A stretch of 64,000 bases of DNA from Kitasatospora fiedleri (GCF_948472415.1 NZ_OX419519.1:5394001-5458000); one strand, 5' to 3'; numbered from the stretch's first letter, positions 15,647 through 25,139 are shown. The notes: generated by a model not told the origin, from the sequence alone. Numbers and translations: made by a program.

Positions 15647-16213
15647 ATGTTCGAACGGTTCGCGGTGGAGGCCCGCCGGGTGGTGGAGCTGGCCGCCCAG
15701 GAGGCCCGCCGGATGCACCACGACCACCTGGGCACCGAGCACCTGCTGCTCGGCCTGCTCGCCCAGCCGCAGGACCCGGCCGCCCGGGTGCTCGGCGGGT
15801 TCGGCCTCGACCTGGAGGGCGGGCGGCGCGCGGTGCTCCGCGCCCTGGGCGGCTCCGGCCCGGAGCGGGACGCCGCCGCGCTGGCCGCGATCGGCATCGA
15901 CCTGGCGGCGGTCCGCGAGGCCGTCGAGTCCGACTTCGGGGCGGGCGCGCTGGACGCCCCGCCGCCGGCCCGCCGCCCCCGCCGGGGCGGCCCCCGGTTC
16001 ACCGACCGGGGGCGGCAGGTGATGGCGCTGGCGCTGCGCGCCGCCACCGGGCGGCGCGCCCGCCGGATCGAGACCGGCCACCTGCTGCTCGGCCTGCTGA
16101 GGGAGGGCGGCGGGGTGGCCGTCCGGGTGCTCCGCGAGCAGGGCGTCGACCTGGCCGATCTGGAGCGCGAGACGGAAGCCGCGCTGGTGAGCGGCGCGCG
16201 GGCGGCCTCTTAA
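15647..16213 (+). CDS. Clp N-terminal-domain protein without an ATPase domain
   Basis: A 188-residue protein beginning MFERFAVEARRVVELA, the standard opening of the ClpC/ClpA N-domain. Two Clp_N repeats are visible: HDHLGTEHLLLGLLAQPQD and, near residue 145, ETGHLLLGLLREGGGVAVRV. The AAA+ modules of ClpC are absent, so it cannot unfold proteins itself; it may act as an adaptor, decoy or ligand sensor for the HTH protein encoded just before it. AGGGAGGGG provides the ribosome-binding site. Function is inferred from architecture only. Confidence 0.85.
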   Translation: MFERFAVEARRVVELAAQEARRMHHDHLGTEHLLLGLLAQPQDPAARVLGGFGLDLEGGRRAVLRALGGSGPERDAAALAAIGIDLAAVREAVESDFGAGALDAPPPARRPRRGGPRFTDRGRQVMALALRAATGRRARRIETGHLLLGLLREGGGVAVRVLREQGVDLADLERETEAALVSGARAAS

Positions 16214-16264
16214 CACGGTGCGGTTACAACTGGGGCGCTGCCCGATGAAGGTCGAACGCACTCC

Positions 16265-16293
16265 TTGGCGTGGAAGTACCGGTGGGTTAACGT
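16265..16293 (+). promoter_or_regulatory. Candidate promoter for the sugar ABC operon
   Basis: TTGGCG and TAACGT are separated by 17 bases in the leader of the binding-protein gene. No clear LacI-type operator was recognised in 16214-16396. Confidence 0.35.
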
Positions 16294-16396
16294 CTTTGAG
16301 CCAGCGACCGCTGGGTACAGATCCACATCTCCGGTACAGCGCAGTGTTGTTCTGTCTGACGGCTGGCATGTCCATGCCCTGGCAAGGAGGACCGCA

Positions 16397-17776
16397 TTGA
16401 CCACCCCCGTGACCACCGGACGCCGTCGGCTGCTCGCCGTACCGGCCGTCCTGGCACTGGCCCTGACCGCCGCCTGCTCGAACAGCTCCTCCGACGGCGG
16501 TGGCGGCGGAGGGGGTGGCTCCGCCTCCGCGCTGGCGGGTGACTGCGCCAAGTACCAGGCGTACGCGGGCCACTCCGGCACCAAGGTGTCGATGTACGCC
16601 TCGATCCTCTCGCCGGAGTCGGACTCGCTGGAGAAGTCCTGGGCCGAGTTCAGCACCTGTACCGGCATCAAGATCGTCTACGAGGGCTCCAACGACTTCG
16701 AGTCGCAGCTCCCGGTCCGGGTGGCCGGCGGCAACGCCCCCGACCTGGCGATCATCCCGCAGCCCGGCCTGCTCGCCCAGATGGTCAAGAGCGGCAAGGT
16801 GGTCAAGCCGCCGCAGCAGACCGTCGAGAACGAGAACAAGTGGTCGCCGGTCTGGAAGCAGTACGGGTCGGTCAACGGCACCTTCTACGCGGCGCCGATG
16901 AGCGCCAACATGAAGTCGCTGGTCTGGTACTCGCCCAAGGCGTTCAAGGCCGCCGGGTACGAGGTCCCGAAGACCTGGGCCGACCTGATCGCGCTCAGCG
17001 ACAAGATCGCCCGGGCCGGCGGCGAGACCAAGCCCTGGTGCGGCGGCATCGGCTCCGGCACCGCCACCGGCTGGCCGGCCACCGACTGGCTGGAGGAGAT
17101 CGTCCTCGGCTCGTACGGCGGCGACGTCTACGACCAGTGGATCAGCCACCAGGTGAAGTTCTCCGACGAGAAGATCACCACCGCGATGCAGACCGTCGCC
17201 GGCTGGATGCAGAACCCGGCCTGGATCAACGGCGGCTTCGGCGACGTCAAGACGATCGCCACCACCACCTTCCAGGACGCCGGCACCCCGATCCTCAGCA
17301 ACAAGTGCGCGATGCTCCAGCAGGCGTCCTTCTACAGCGCGCAGTGGCCCAAGGGCACCAAGGTCGGGCCGGACGGCGACGTCTTCGCCTTCCCGCTGCC
17401 CGCGGTGAACCCGCAGGTCACCAGCCCGGTCGAGGGCGGCGGCGAGTTCCTGGCCGCCTTCTCCGACCGGCCCGAGGTGCAGGCCGTGCAGAACTACCTG
17501 TCCACCTCCGAGTGGGCCAGCAGCCGGGTCAAGGTCTCCCCGGGCTGGGTCTCCGCCAACCAGGGCGTGGACAAGAGCCTGTACACCGACCCGATCGACC
17601 AGCTCTCCGCCGCGTCGCTCACCGACCCCGCGGCCACCTTCCGGTTCGACGCCTCCGACCTGATGCCCGCCGCCGTCGGCTCGGGCGCCGAGTGGAAGGC
17701 GCTGACCGCCTGGTTCGCCGAGGGCCAGTCCATCCAGAAGACGGCGGGCGACATCGACGCGGCCTGGCCGCAGTAA
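16397..17776 (+). CDS. Sugar ABC transporter substrate-binding lipoprotein (alpha-glucoside-like)
   Basis: A 459-residue extracellular solute-binding protein, family 1. It starts at TTG 16397, six bases after AAGGAGG; the longer open frame starting at 16265 has no ribosome-binding site. A signal peptide (TGRRRLLAVPAVLALAL) ends in LTAAC with the lipidated Cys, followed by a Ser/Gly linker of nine Gly residues. The mature part has the family features YEGSNDFESQLPVRVAGGN and PDLAIIPQPGLL, resembling alpha-glucoside (AglE-type) binding proteins. It delivers the sugar to the two permeases encoded downstream. No ATPase gene is present; such importers in Streptomyces usually share MsiK. Confidence 0.9.
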   Translation: MTTPVTTGRRRLLAVPAVLALALTAACSNSSSDGGGGGGGGSASALAGDCAKYQAYAGHSGTKVSMYASILSPESDSLEKSWAEFSTCTGIKIVYEGSNDFESQLPVRVAGGNAPDLAIIPQPGLLAQMVKSGKVVKPPQQTVENENKWSPVWKQYGSVNGTFYAAPMSANMKSLVWYSPKAFKAAGYEVPKTWADLIALSDKIARAGGETKPWCGGIGSGTATGWPATDWLEEIVLGSYGGDVYDQWISHQVKFSDEKITTAMQTVAGWMQNPAWINGGFGDVKTIATTTFQDAGTPILSNKCAMLQQASFYSAQWPKGTKVGPDGDVFAFPLPAVNPQVTSPVEGGGEFLAAFSDRPEVQAVQNYLSTSEWASSRVKVSPGWVSANQGVDKSLYTDPIDQLSAASLTDPAATFRFDASDLMPAAVGSGAEWKALTAWFAEGQSIQKTAGDIDAAWPQ

Positions 17777-17788
17777 CCGGACGCCAAC

Positions 17789-17816
17789 GGGCAGCGCGGG
17801 CCGGCCCGCGCTGCCC
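17789..17816 (+). terminator. Perfect 14-bp intercistronic hairpin after the binding-protein gene
   Basis: GGGCAGCGCGGGCC is followed at once by its reverse complement. It lies between the binding-protein and permease genes, where such hairpins commonly cause partial termination or mRNA stabilisation, giving more binding protein than permease. Confidence 0.7.
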
Positions 17817-17845
17817 TTCCCGTGCCCCGAGGAAGGACCCTCCGC

Positions 17846-18871
17846 ATGCCCACCGACCCCCGGCTCGCCGGGCCGGCGCTCCACCTCGCCGACTCGCTGT
17901 GGCAGGACGCGGCGATCAAGTTCGGCAACACCGGGGGCGCCGTACTGGGCTTCCTCGGCGTGCTGCTCGCCGTGTTCTTCGCGGCCGGCCGCGCCACCGG
18001 ACGCTTCTCCCGGCCGCTGGCGGTCGCCCTGATGCTCGGCCCGGCGGCCGTCCTGCTGCTCGTCGGACTGGTGGTGCCGCTGCTGCGCACCGTCTACCTG
18101 AGCTTCTACGACGCCGACTCCGCGAAGTTCGTCGGCGGGAAGAACTACGGCTGGGCGGCGACCAGTTCGCAGATCCACGACGTGCTGCTGAACACCCTGC
18201 TCTGGCTGGTGGTCGCCCCGATCGCGGCCACCGGGCTCGGCCTGCTGCTGGCCCTGCTGGTCGACCGGATGCGCGGCCAGGCGGTCTACAAGTCGCTGAT
18301 CTTCATGCCGATGGCGGTCTCGCTGGTGGCCGCCTCGCTGATCTTCAAGCTGCTGTACGAGTCGCGCGGCAACGGGCAGAACCAGGTCGGCCTGCTCAGC
18401 CAACTCGCCGTCGCGGTCGGCTGGGACGACCCGCCGAACTGGATACTCTCCCAGCCGCTGAACAACTTCCTGCTGATGTCCGCCATGGTCTGGGTGCAGA
18501 CCGGCTTCGCCATGGTGGTGCTGTCCGCCGCGATCAAGGCCATCCCGGACGAGATCACCGAGGCCGCCCGGCTCGACGGCGCCACCGGCCTGCGGCTGTT
18601 CCTGCACGTCACCGTGCCGATGATCCGCACCACCCTGGTGGTGGTGCTCACCACCATCATGATCATCACGCTGAAGGCCTTCGACATCGTCCGCACCATG
18701 ACAGGCGGCAACTTCGGCACCCAGGTGCTGGCCAACGAGATGTACTCGCAGAGCTTCGAGCAGTACAACTACGGCCGCGGCAGCGCCCTCGCGGTGATCC
18801 TCTTCCTCGCGGTGGCCCCCCTGGTGGTCTACAACATCGCCCTGCTGCGCAAGGAGCGTGCGACCCGATGA
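17846..18871 (+). CDS. Sugar ABC transporter permease (MalF-like)
   Basis: A 341-residue membrane protein with about eight hydrophobic segments, two of them in an N-terminal extension before the usual six-segment core. The EAA loop that contacts the ATPase is EITEAARLDGATGLRLFLHV. ATG 17846 follows GAGGAAGGA. It overlaps the next permease gene by ATGA, indicating coupled translation. Together they form the heterodimeric channel for the sugar presented by the upstream lipoprotein. Confidence 0.92.
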   Translation: MPTDPRLAGPALHLADSLWQDAAIKFGNTGGAVLGFLGVLLAVFFAAGRATGRFSRPLAVALMLGPAAVLLLVGLVVPLLRTVYLSFYDADSAKFVGGKNYGWAATSSQIHDVLLNTLLWLVVAPIAATGLGLLLALLVDRMRGQAVYKSLIFMPMAVSLVAASLIFKLLYESRGNGQNQVGLLSQLAVAVGWDDPPNWILSQPLNNFLLMSAMVWVQTGFAMVVLSAAIKAIPDEITEAARLDGATGLRLFLHVTVPMIRTTLVVVLTTIMIITLKAFDIVRTMTGGNFGTQVLANEMYSQSFEQYNYGRGSALAVILFLAVAPLVVYNIALLRKERATR

Positions 18872-19938
18872 GCGCCAAGCCCGCCCTCGACACGGCCTCC
18901 GGGCCCGAGCCCGAGCCCGGCGCCGCCACCGGTGCCGGTACTGCTGCCGCTGCCGGTGTCGGCACCGACCCCGGGGCCGACTCCGGGACCGCCGCGCGGG
19001 CCGCCGCGGCCAAGGCGGCCCGGCCCGACCTGCCGCCGGCCAAGGCCGTCCGCCGGGCGTTCAGCTCCCCGCTGGCCAGTGCCCTGGTGGTCGCCGTCAC
19101 GGTGCTGTGGACCGTCCCGACCATCGGCCTGCTGGTCACCTCGCTGCGGCCCAAGGGCGACGTCGCCTCCAGCGGCTGGTGGGAGGCGTTCGTCCACCCC
19201 GACTTCGGGCTGGAGAACTACCGCTCGGTGCTGTTCGACAACTCCTTCGGCACCTCCGGCGGCCTGATGCCGTACCTGGTCAACTCGGTGGCGATCGCCG
19301 TCCCGGCCACGGTCTTCCCGCTGGTGCTGGCCGCGATGGCCGCGTACGTGCTGGCCTGGGTGCGGTTCAAGGGCAGCGACACGCTCTTCTTCGTGGTCTT
19401 CGCGCTCCAGGTGGTGCCGCTGCAGATGTCGCTGATCCCGCTGCTGCGGCTGTTCTCCGGCGGCGCGCACCTCGGGTCGGTGACGATCGTCCCGGCGCTC
19501 AGCCTGAAGGACAGCTACCTGCCGGTCTGGCTGACGCACACCATGTTCGCGCTGCCGCTGGCGATCTTCCTGCTGCACAACTTCATCGCCCAGCTGCCGC
19601 GCGACCTGATGGAGGCGGCGGTGGTGGACGGGGCCTCGCACTTCAAGATCTTCCGGTCGATCGTGCTGCCGCTGAGCGCCCCGGCGCTGGCCTCGTTCGC
19701 CATCTTCCAGTTCCTGTGGGTGTGGAACGACCTGCTGGTGGCGCTCACCTTCGCCGGCGGCAACCCGACCGTCGCGCCGATCACCTCCCGGCTGGCCCAG
19801 CTCTCCGGCTCCAACGGCAGCCGCTGGGAGCTGCTCAGCGCGGGCGCCTTCCTGTCGATGCTCGTCCCGCTGGCGGTGTTCTTCGCCCTCCAGCGGTACT
19901 TCGTCCGCGGCCTGCTGGCGGGGTCGGTCAAGGGCTGA
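18868..19938 (+). CDS. Sugar ABC transporter permease (MalG-like)
   Basis: A 356-residue permease with six predicted membrane helices and the EAA loop LMEAAVVDGASHFKIFRSIV. The first 60 or so residues are an unusual low-complexity cytoplasmic extension rich in Ala, Gly, Pro and Glu (GPEPEPGAATGAGTAAAAG), absent from typical MalG proteins. It starts inside the stop of the preceding permease gene (ATGA overlap). The protein ends with YFVRGLLAGSVKG, the conserved C-terminus of this family, showing that it is complete. Confidence 0.92.
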   Translation: MSAKPALDTASGPEPEPGAATGAGTAAAAGVGTDPGADSGTAARAAAAKAARPDLPPAKAVRRAFSSPLASALVVAVTVLWTVPTIGLLVTSLRPKGDVASSGWWEAFVHPDFGLENYRSVLFDNSFGTSGGLMPYLVNSVAIAVPATVFPLVLAAMAAYVLAWVRFKGSDTLFFVVFALQVVPLQMSLIPLLRLFSGGAHLGSVTIVPALSLKDSYLPVWLTHTMFALPLAIFLLHNFIAQLPRDLMEAAVVDGASHFKIFRSIVLPLSAPALASFAIFQFLWVWNDLLVALTFAGGNPTVAPITSRLAQLSGSNGSRWELLSAGAFLSMLVPLAVFFALQRYFVRGLLAGSVKG

Positions 19939-20282
19939 GCCGCCCGGGTGCGGACAAGTGTTGAACGGACGGAGCGGGCTCCCGGGTGCGCCGGGGGCCC
20001 GCCGCCGTCTCTCCGGGCCCGGGTGTTCCCTCGGGCCGCCGCCGGTGCCGTTTCCCGGGCCGCTGCCTGTCCGCCGTGTGTGCCGCCGCCTGCCCCGCCG
20101 TCCGTGCCGTGGCCGCGGAAGGTGCGCGGACGGACCGGTCGGATGCGGAGGGTCGGGCGGTCGGATGGCCGGAACTCGTGGCTGTGATGTGAGGGTTCTG
20201 CGGACGCGCCGGGTGCGGAGCCGGTAGGACGGAGGACGGCACTTCTGCCGTTCATCCGGTCATCCGACCTTGGGGGGTTGGC
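19939..20282. other. Intergenic region before the large secreted protein gene
   Basis: This 344-base stretch is very GC-rich with several weak inverted repeats; none is a convincing terminator. A short CGGCA/TGCCG hairpin lies near 20235-20255 and a GGGGGG ribosome-binding site near 20274. Open frames on either strand here have no plausible start or codon bias. Confidence 0.5.
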
Positions 20283-23200
20283 GTGAGGATCAGAAAACGA
20301 ATCGCCGGGCTGCTCGTGGGCCTGCTCGCAGCCAGCGGACTGATGGTGGCGCCCGCGGCACACGCGGACACCACCGCCGTCCTCGGCAACAACACCGTCG
20401 GCACCGCCACCGACTCCGGTGACTCCAACTACATCAACACCTCCCGCTTCGTGACGGGCGCCGGCGGCGGCACCGTCAGCAGCGTCAGCGTGTACGTCGG
20501 CGCCGTCGGCGCCACGCCCAACGACCAGTACCAGGTGGCGGTGTACGGCGACGTCGCCGGCAAGCCCGGACCGCTGCTCGGGTCCTCCGCCTCCGGCACG
20601 CTCACCGCGCACGCCTGGAACACCCTGCCGGTCGCCGCGACGCTCGCGCCGAACACGCCGTACTGGCTGGCGTACAACTCCAACGGCGTCTCCGCGGCGG
20701 TCAACAACCTGAACTACTCCACCGGCGGCCAGAGCGGCTACTCCACCGGCGGCACCGCCTTCGGCACCTGGCCCAGCAGCTTCGGCGCCGTCTCCACCGG
20801 CACGCTGAACTACTCCATCTACGCCACCTACACGCCCTCCGGCGGCGGCACCGGCACCCCCGGCAGCGGGCCCGGCAACGAGGGCCCGATCCTGCTAGTC
20901 ACCGATTCCGCCAACCCGTACACCACGTACTACGGCGAGATCCTCAAGTCCGAGGGCCTGAACTACTACAAGACCGCCGACCTGAGCACCGTCACCTCCA
21001 CCCTGCTCAACTCGTACGACGTGGTGCTGCTGGCGGAGCACCAGCTGACGGCCGCCCAGACCACCATGTTCACCAGCTGGGTGAACACCGGCGGACGGCT
21101 GGTGGCGATGCGGCCCGACAAGCAGCTCGCCGGGCTGCTCGGCCTCACCGCGACCACCGACACGCTGGCCGACAGCTACCTGAAGATCAACACCACCGCG
21201 GCGCCCGGCGCCGGGCTGACCTCCGACACCATCGGCTTCCACGGCACCGCCGACAAGTACGCGCTCAACGGCGCCACCGCCGTCGCCACCCTGTACAGCG
21301 ACACCGCGGTGGCCACCACCAACCCGGCCGTCACGCTGCGCACCGTCGGCGCCGGCCAGGCCGCCGCGTTCACCTACGACCTCGCCAAGTCCGTCGTGCA
21401 GACCCGGCAGGGCAACGCCGCCTGGGGCGGCCAGCAGCGCGACAACGTGGACGGCATCGAGGCCAGCGAGATGTTCTTCGGCACCGGCGGACAGCTCAAC
21501 TGGAACAACCTCGACAAGGCGCAGATCCCGATCGCCGACGAGCAGCAGCGGCTGCTCGCCAACCTGATCACCACCATGGACGCGGCCAAGAAGCCGCTGC
21601 CGAAGTTCTGGTACTTCCCGCGGGACGCCAAGGCCGTCGTGGTGATGACCGGCGACGACCACGGCATCGGCGGCACCGCCGGCCGCTTCGACGGCTACGT
21701 CGCGCAGAGCCCGGTCGGCTGCAACGTGGCCAACTGGGAGTGCGTGCGCGCCTCGTCGTACATCTACACCGACGACCCGATCACCGACGCCCAGGCCAAG
21801 GCCTACTCCGACCAGGGCTTCGAGATCGGCGTGCACGTCACCACCAACTGCACCCCGTGGGGCACCCCGGCCGACCTGCAGAACATCTACACCAGCCAGA
21901 TCGGCGCCTGGCGGGCCAAGTACCCCTCGCTGCCCAACCCGGACAGCACCCGGACCCACTGCGTCGAGTGGGACGACTGGGCGACCCAGGCCAAGACCAA
22001 GCTCGCCAACGGCATCCGGCTGGACACCGATTACTACTACTACCCGGCCAGCTTCGTGCAGGACCGGCCCGGCTACTTCAACGGCACCGGCCTGCCGATG
22101 AAGTACGCGGACAGCGACGGCAGCACCATCAACGAGTACCAGGCCACCACCGAACTCACCGACGAGTCCGGGCAGTCCATGCCGAGCACCGTCAACACAC
22201 TGCTGGACAACGCCTACAACTCCAAGGGCTACTACACCGTCCTGACCGCCAACATCCACACCGACTACGCCGCCTCCACCGCCTCCGACCAGGTCATCGC
22301 CTCGGCCAAGGCGCACGGCACCCCGGTGGTCTCCGGCCGCCAGCTGCTGACCTGGCTGGACGCCCGCAACGGCTCCGCCTTCTCCGGGATGGCCTGGACC
22401 AGCAACACGCTGAGCTTCAGCATCACCGGCGGCGCCAACGGCCTGCGCGCCATGGTGCCGGTCAACTCGTCGGTCGGCACGCTCACCGGCGTCAAGCAGG
22501 GCACCGCCAACGTCAGCTACCGCATCGAGACCATCCACGGCATCTCCTACGCCTTCTTCGACGGCAACGTCGGCTCCTACACGGCGACCTACGGCATGGA
22601 CACCACCGCGCCGACCGTCACCGGCTCGGTGCCGGCCAACGGCGCCACCGGCGTCTCGGCCACCGCCCCGGTCAAGGCCTCCTTCAGCGAGCCCGTCCAG
22701 GCGGGCACCGTCAACGGCACCAACGTCACGCTGAAGACCACCGCCGGCTCCGTCCCGGTGCCCGGTGCCGTCGCCCTGGACGCGGCCACCAACACCGTCA
22801 CCTTCACCCCGAGCGCCGCGCTCTCGCTCAGCACCGGCTACACGCTGAGCGTCGCCAACGTGAAGGACCTGGCGGGCAACACCCAGACCGCGGCCTACAC
22901 CGCGGCCTTCACCACCGCCGGCGCGCCGCCGCAGACCATCGGCAACAGCGCGGTCGGCACCCTGCTCGACGACACCGACTCCAACCACCTCAACGGCTCC
23001 AAGATCACGACCGGGGCCTCCGCCATCGCGTTGACCTCGCTCAACGTGCACACCGGACAGATCAGCGCGGCGCCCAACAACCAGTTCCAGATCGCCGTCT
23101 ACAGCGACAACGCCGGCTCGCCCGACGCCCTGCTGGCCACCAGCTCGGTCGGCACGCTGAGCGCCAACGCCTGGAACAGCGCGCCGATCACCTACACCCT

Positions 23201-23396
23201 GGCGGCCAACACCACCTACTGGGTGGTCTACAACTCCAACGGAACCAGCTCCACCGTCAACAACATGCACTACAGCTCGGGCCCGGCCGGTTCGGGCGCC
23301 TACAGCAGCACGTCCGTCCCGTTCGGGACCTTCCCGGCCAGCTTCGGCACCGCCGTGAAGGACAACCTCGTGTACTCGCTCTACGGCACCTACTGA
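20283..23396 (+). CDS. Large secreted modular protein with deacetylase-like core and repeated terminal domains
   Basis: A 1037-residue exported protein; start GTG 20283, signal peptide ending in APAAHA near residue 28. Residues about 35-180 and 895-1037 are two copies of the same beta-rich module (compare DSGDSNYINTSRFVTG with DDTDSNHLNGSKITTG, and YWLAYNSNG with YWVVYNSNG). Between them are a ThuA-like/flavodoxin-like segment (GPILLVTDSANPYTTYYGEI), a polysaccharide-deacetylase-like region with VVVMTGDDHG, FEIGVHVTTNC and DTDYYYYPASF, and an Ig-like Big_5 domain (TVTGSVPANGATGVSATAPV). This suggests a cell-wall or polysaccharide-acting enzyme with flanking binding modules. The deacetylase assignment rests on pattern only. 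Confidence 0.8.
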   Translation: MRIRKRIAGLLVGLLAASGLMVAPAAHADTTAVLGNNTVGTATDSGDSNYINTSRFVTGAGGGTVSSVSVYVGAVGATPNDQYQVAVYGDVAGKPGPLLGSSASGTLTAHAWNTLPVAATLAPNTPYWLAYNSNGVSAAVNNLNYSTGGQSGYSTGGTAFGTWPSSFGAVSTGTLNYSIYATYTPSGGGTGTPGSGPGNEGPILLVTDSANPYTTYYGEILKSEGLNYYKTADLSTVTSTLLNSYDVVLLAEHQLTAAQTTMFTSWVNTGGRLVAMRPDKQLAGLLGLTATTDTLADSYLKINTTAAPGAGLTSDTIGFHGTADKYALNGATAVATLYSDTAVATTNPAVTLRTVGAGQAAAFTYDLAKSVVQTRQGNAAWGGQQRDNVDGIEASEMFFGTGGQLNWNNLDKAQIPIADEQQRLLANLITTMDAAKKPLPKFWYFPRDAKAVVVMTGDDHGIGGTAGRFDGYVAQSPVGCNVANWECVRASSYIYTDDPITDAQAKAYSDQGFEIGVHVTTNCTPWGTPADLQNIYTSQIGAWRAKYPSLPNPDSTRTHCVEWDDWATQAKTKLANGIRLDTDYYYYPASFVQDRPGYFNGTGLPMKYADSDGSTINEYQATTELTDESGQSMPSTVNTLLDNAYNSKGYYTVLTANIHTDYAASTASDQVIASAKAHGTPVVSGRQLLTWLDARNGSAFSGMAWTSNTLSFSITGGANGLRAMVPVNSSVGTLTGVKQGTANVSYRIETIHGISYAFFDGNVGSYTATYGMDTTAPTVTGSVPANGATGVSATAPVKASFSEPVQAGTVNGTNVTLKTTAGSVPVPGAVALDAATNTVTFTPSAALSLSTGYTLSVANVKDLAGNTQTAAYTAAFTTAGAPPQTIGNSAVGTLLDDTDSNHLNGSKITTGASAIALTSLNVHTGQISAAPNNQFQIAVYSDNAGSPDALLATSSVGTLSANAWNSAPITYTLAANTTYWVVYNSNGTSSTVNNMHYSSGPAGSGAYSSTSVPFGTFPASFGTAVKDNLVYSLYGTY

Positions 23397-23426
23397 CCTC
23401 CTGGTCCGTCGAGCGCACTGAGGGGA

Positions 23427-23476
23427 CCGCCGGGGCGGCTCGGGCCACGACTTCGTGGCCGGGGCCGCCCCGGCGG
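23427..23476 (+). terminator. Strong terminator hairpin after the secreted protein gene
   Basis: A 23-bp stem with two mismatches (23427-23449 against 23454-23476) and an ACTT loop begins 30 bases after the stop. No U-tract. Confidence 0.8.
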
Positions 23477-23637
23477 CCGTGCGGGCGCTGCCGCCCGTCA
23501 CCGATGTGCTCCCGGCGACGCCGCTCCACCGGGCCGAGCTCCGCGGCGGCGTACGCTGATGAGGGCGGGGAGCACCGGCGCGCCCCGCCCCGCACCGGCC
23601 CTGTCCGGTCCGCCCCGCTCCAGTGAACGGAACCCCG

Positions 23638-24321
23638 ATGCCGTACGACCCCCCGACCCACGCGGTCGAGCGCTCCCTGCGCCAGGCCGGCGCCCGTGTG
23701 GTGGTCGGGCTGGACGAGGTCGGCCGGGGCGCCTGGGCCGGTCCGGTCATGGTCGGCGCGGCCGTCACCGGGCTGCGCCGCCCGCCCGAGGGGCTGACCG
23801 ACTCCAAGCTGCTGACCGAACGGCGCCGGACCGCGCTCGCCCCGCTCCTGGAGGAGTGGGTGACGGCGTACGCGATCGGGTCCGCCTCGGCCCGGGAGTG
23901 CGACGACCTCGGCATGACGGCCGCGCTCCGACTGGCCGCCGTCCGCGCCCTGGAGGAACTCCCGGTGCGGCCCGACGCGGTGATCCTGGACGGCAAGCAC
24001 GACTACCTGGGCGGCCCCTGGAAGGTCCGCACGGTGATCAAGGGCGACCAGTCCTGCGTCTGCGTGTCCGCCGCCTCGGTGCTGGCGAAGGTCCGGCGGG
24101 ACGCGCTGATGGCCGAAATCGGCACGGACCACCCGCGGTTCGCCTTCGGGGAGAACGCCGGCTACCCGTCGCCCACCCACCGCGCCGCACTGGAGGAGCT
24201 CGGCCCCACCGAGCACCACCGCCTGTCCTGGGCCTACCTGGACGGGCTGCCGCGCTGGAGCCATCTCAAGCGGCAGCGCGTCCCGGTCGACGCCGGCGAG
24301 CAGCTCTCGCTGGGTTTCTGA
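23638..24321 (+). CDS. rnhB: Ribonuclease HII
   Basis: A 227-residue RNase HII that removes RNA from RNA-DNA hybrids and misincorporated ribonucleotides. Active-site motifs are [13 protein letters not shown] (Asp, Glu), TDSKLL, the [10 protein letters not shown] segment (Asp) and SVLAKVRRD, and the family's [13 protein letters not shown] is present. ATG 23638 gives [15 protein letters not shown], a typical beginning; GTG 23623 in frame is the alternative. It stands next to uncharacterised genes and recQ, consistent with a genome-maintenance neighbourhood. Confidence 0.95.
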   Translation: MPYDPPTHAVERSLRQAGARVVVGLDEVGRGAWAGPVMVGAAVTGLRRPPEGLTDSKLLTERRRTALAPLLEEWVTAYAIGSASARECDDLGMTAALRLAAVRALEELPVRPDAVILDGKHDYLGGPWKVRTVIKGDQSCVCVSAASVLAKVRRDALMAEIGTDHPRFAFGENAGYPSPTHRAALEELGPTEHHRLSWAYLDGLPRWSHLKRQRVPVDAGEQLSLGF

Positions 24322-24524
24322 GCCCGGTTCTCCGGGATTTCTCCCGCCGTTCGGGGCGGGTCGACAGCCGTTCCCCGGAGCCCGGCGGTCCTGTTTCCTG
24401 ACGGTTCGTCAGCATTCATCCATCGGTCATCCGAGCGTTGCCGCCGGTGCGCGCACAGTGCGCCACACTTCCAAGTGGTGGGGTGCCCGTGCGCGTCCGA
24501 CCGGCATTTGATAGGAATCCGGGT

Positions 24525-25139
24525 ATGCCTGTCTTCCCCGAGGAGCCGGAGATTCACGAGACGATCCCGGGCCCCGGCGTTCCCCTTCCCCACACGTCGG
24601 ACGCACCTGCCCCCCGTATGCCTTCCTCCACCGCCGTCGCCGCTCCGGTCCCGGGCCCCCGCCCCGGTCCGCCGCGCCCCGCCCCGCCCCGTGCCGACCG
24701 TCCGGTCCCCGGCCCGCGGCCCCCGGCCCGTCCCAAGCCCGGCTCCGCGCCGCGCCCCGGTCGGCCGGACGTCCAACTCCTGCCCGCTGCCGCAGCCGAG
24801 GCGATCGACCGTGCCGACGAGGCCGTCGACGCCCTGCTGGAGTCCGGCCGCCGCCCCGGCGACGTGCTGGTCCTGACGGTCGGCGAGGCGCACCCCTGGC
24901 AGGAGCACGAGCTCAGCTTCGGCGAGGAGCGCTACTGGGCGCAGCTCGCCGACGGCGGCGACGTGTTCTACGCCGACGCCGCCGCGACGCGCCCGCTCCG
25001 CCGGGACGTGGTGGTGCTGGTGGTCAACGAGGGCCGCTCGGAGCGGGTGGCCGCTGCGGCGCGCAAGGCGCTGGAGCGGGCCGCGAAGCTCCTGGTGGTC
25101 TGCGGCGAGACGGACACCGTCGCCCCGCTGTTCGCCTGA
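24525..25139 (+). CDS. Uncharacterised actinobacterial protein with Pro-rich N-terminus
   Basis: A 204-residue protein not recognised by family. From ATG 24525 (MPVFPEEPEIHETIPG) the first 95 residues are Pro/Arg/Ala-rich and probably disordered. The C-terminal 110 residues are folded-looking, with DRADEAVDALLESGR, PWQEHELSFGEERYW and two hydrophobic strands, DVVVLVVNEG and KLLVVCGET, suggesting a small alpha/beta domain. Codon bias in the C-terminal part is normal for the window, so the gene is likely real. It lies between rnhB and the minus-strand gene at 25383. Confidence 0.7.
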   Translation: MPVFPEEPEIHETIPGPGVPLPHTSDAPAPRMPSSTAVAAPVPGPRPGPPRPAPPRADRPVPGPRPPARPKPGSAPRPGRPDVQLLPAAAAEAIDRADEAVDALLESGRRPGDVLVLTVGEAHPWQEHELSFGEERYWAQLADGGDVFYADAAATRPLRRDVVVLVVNEGRSERVAAAARKALERAAKLLVVCGETDTVAPLFA

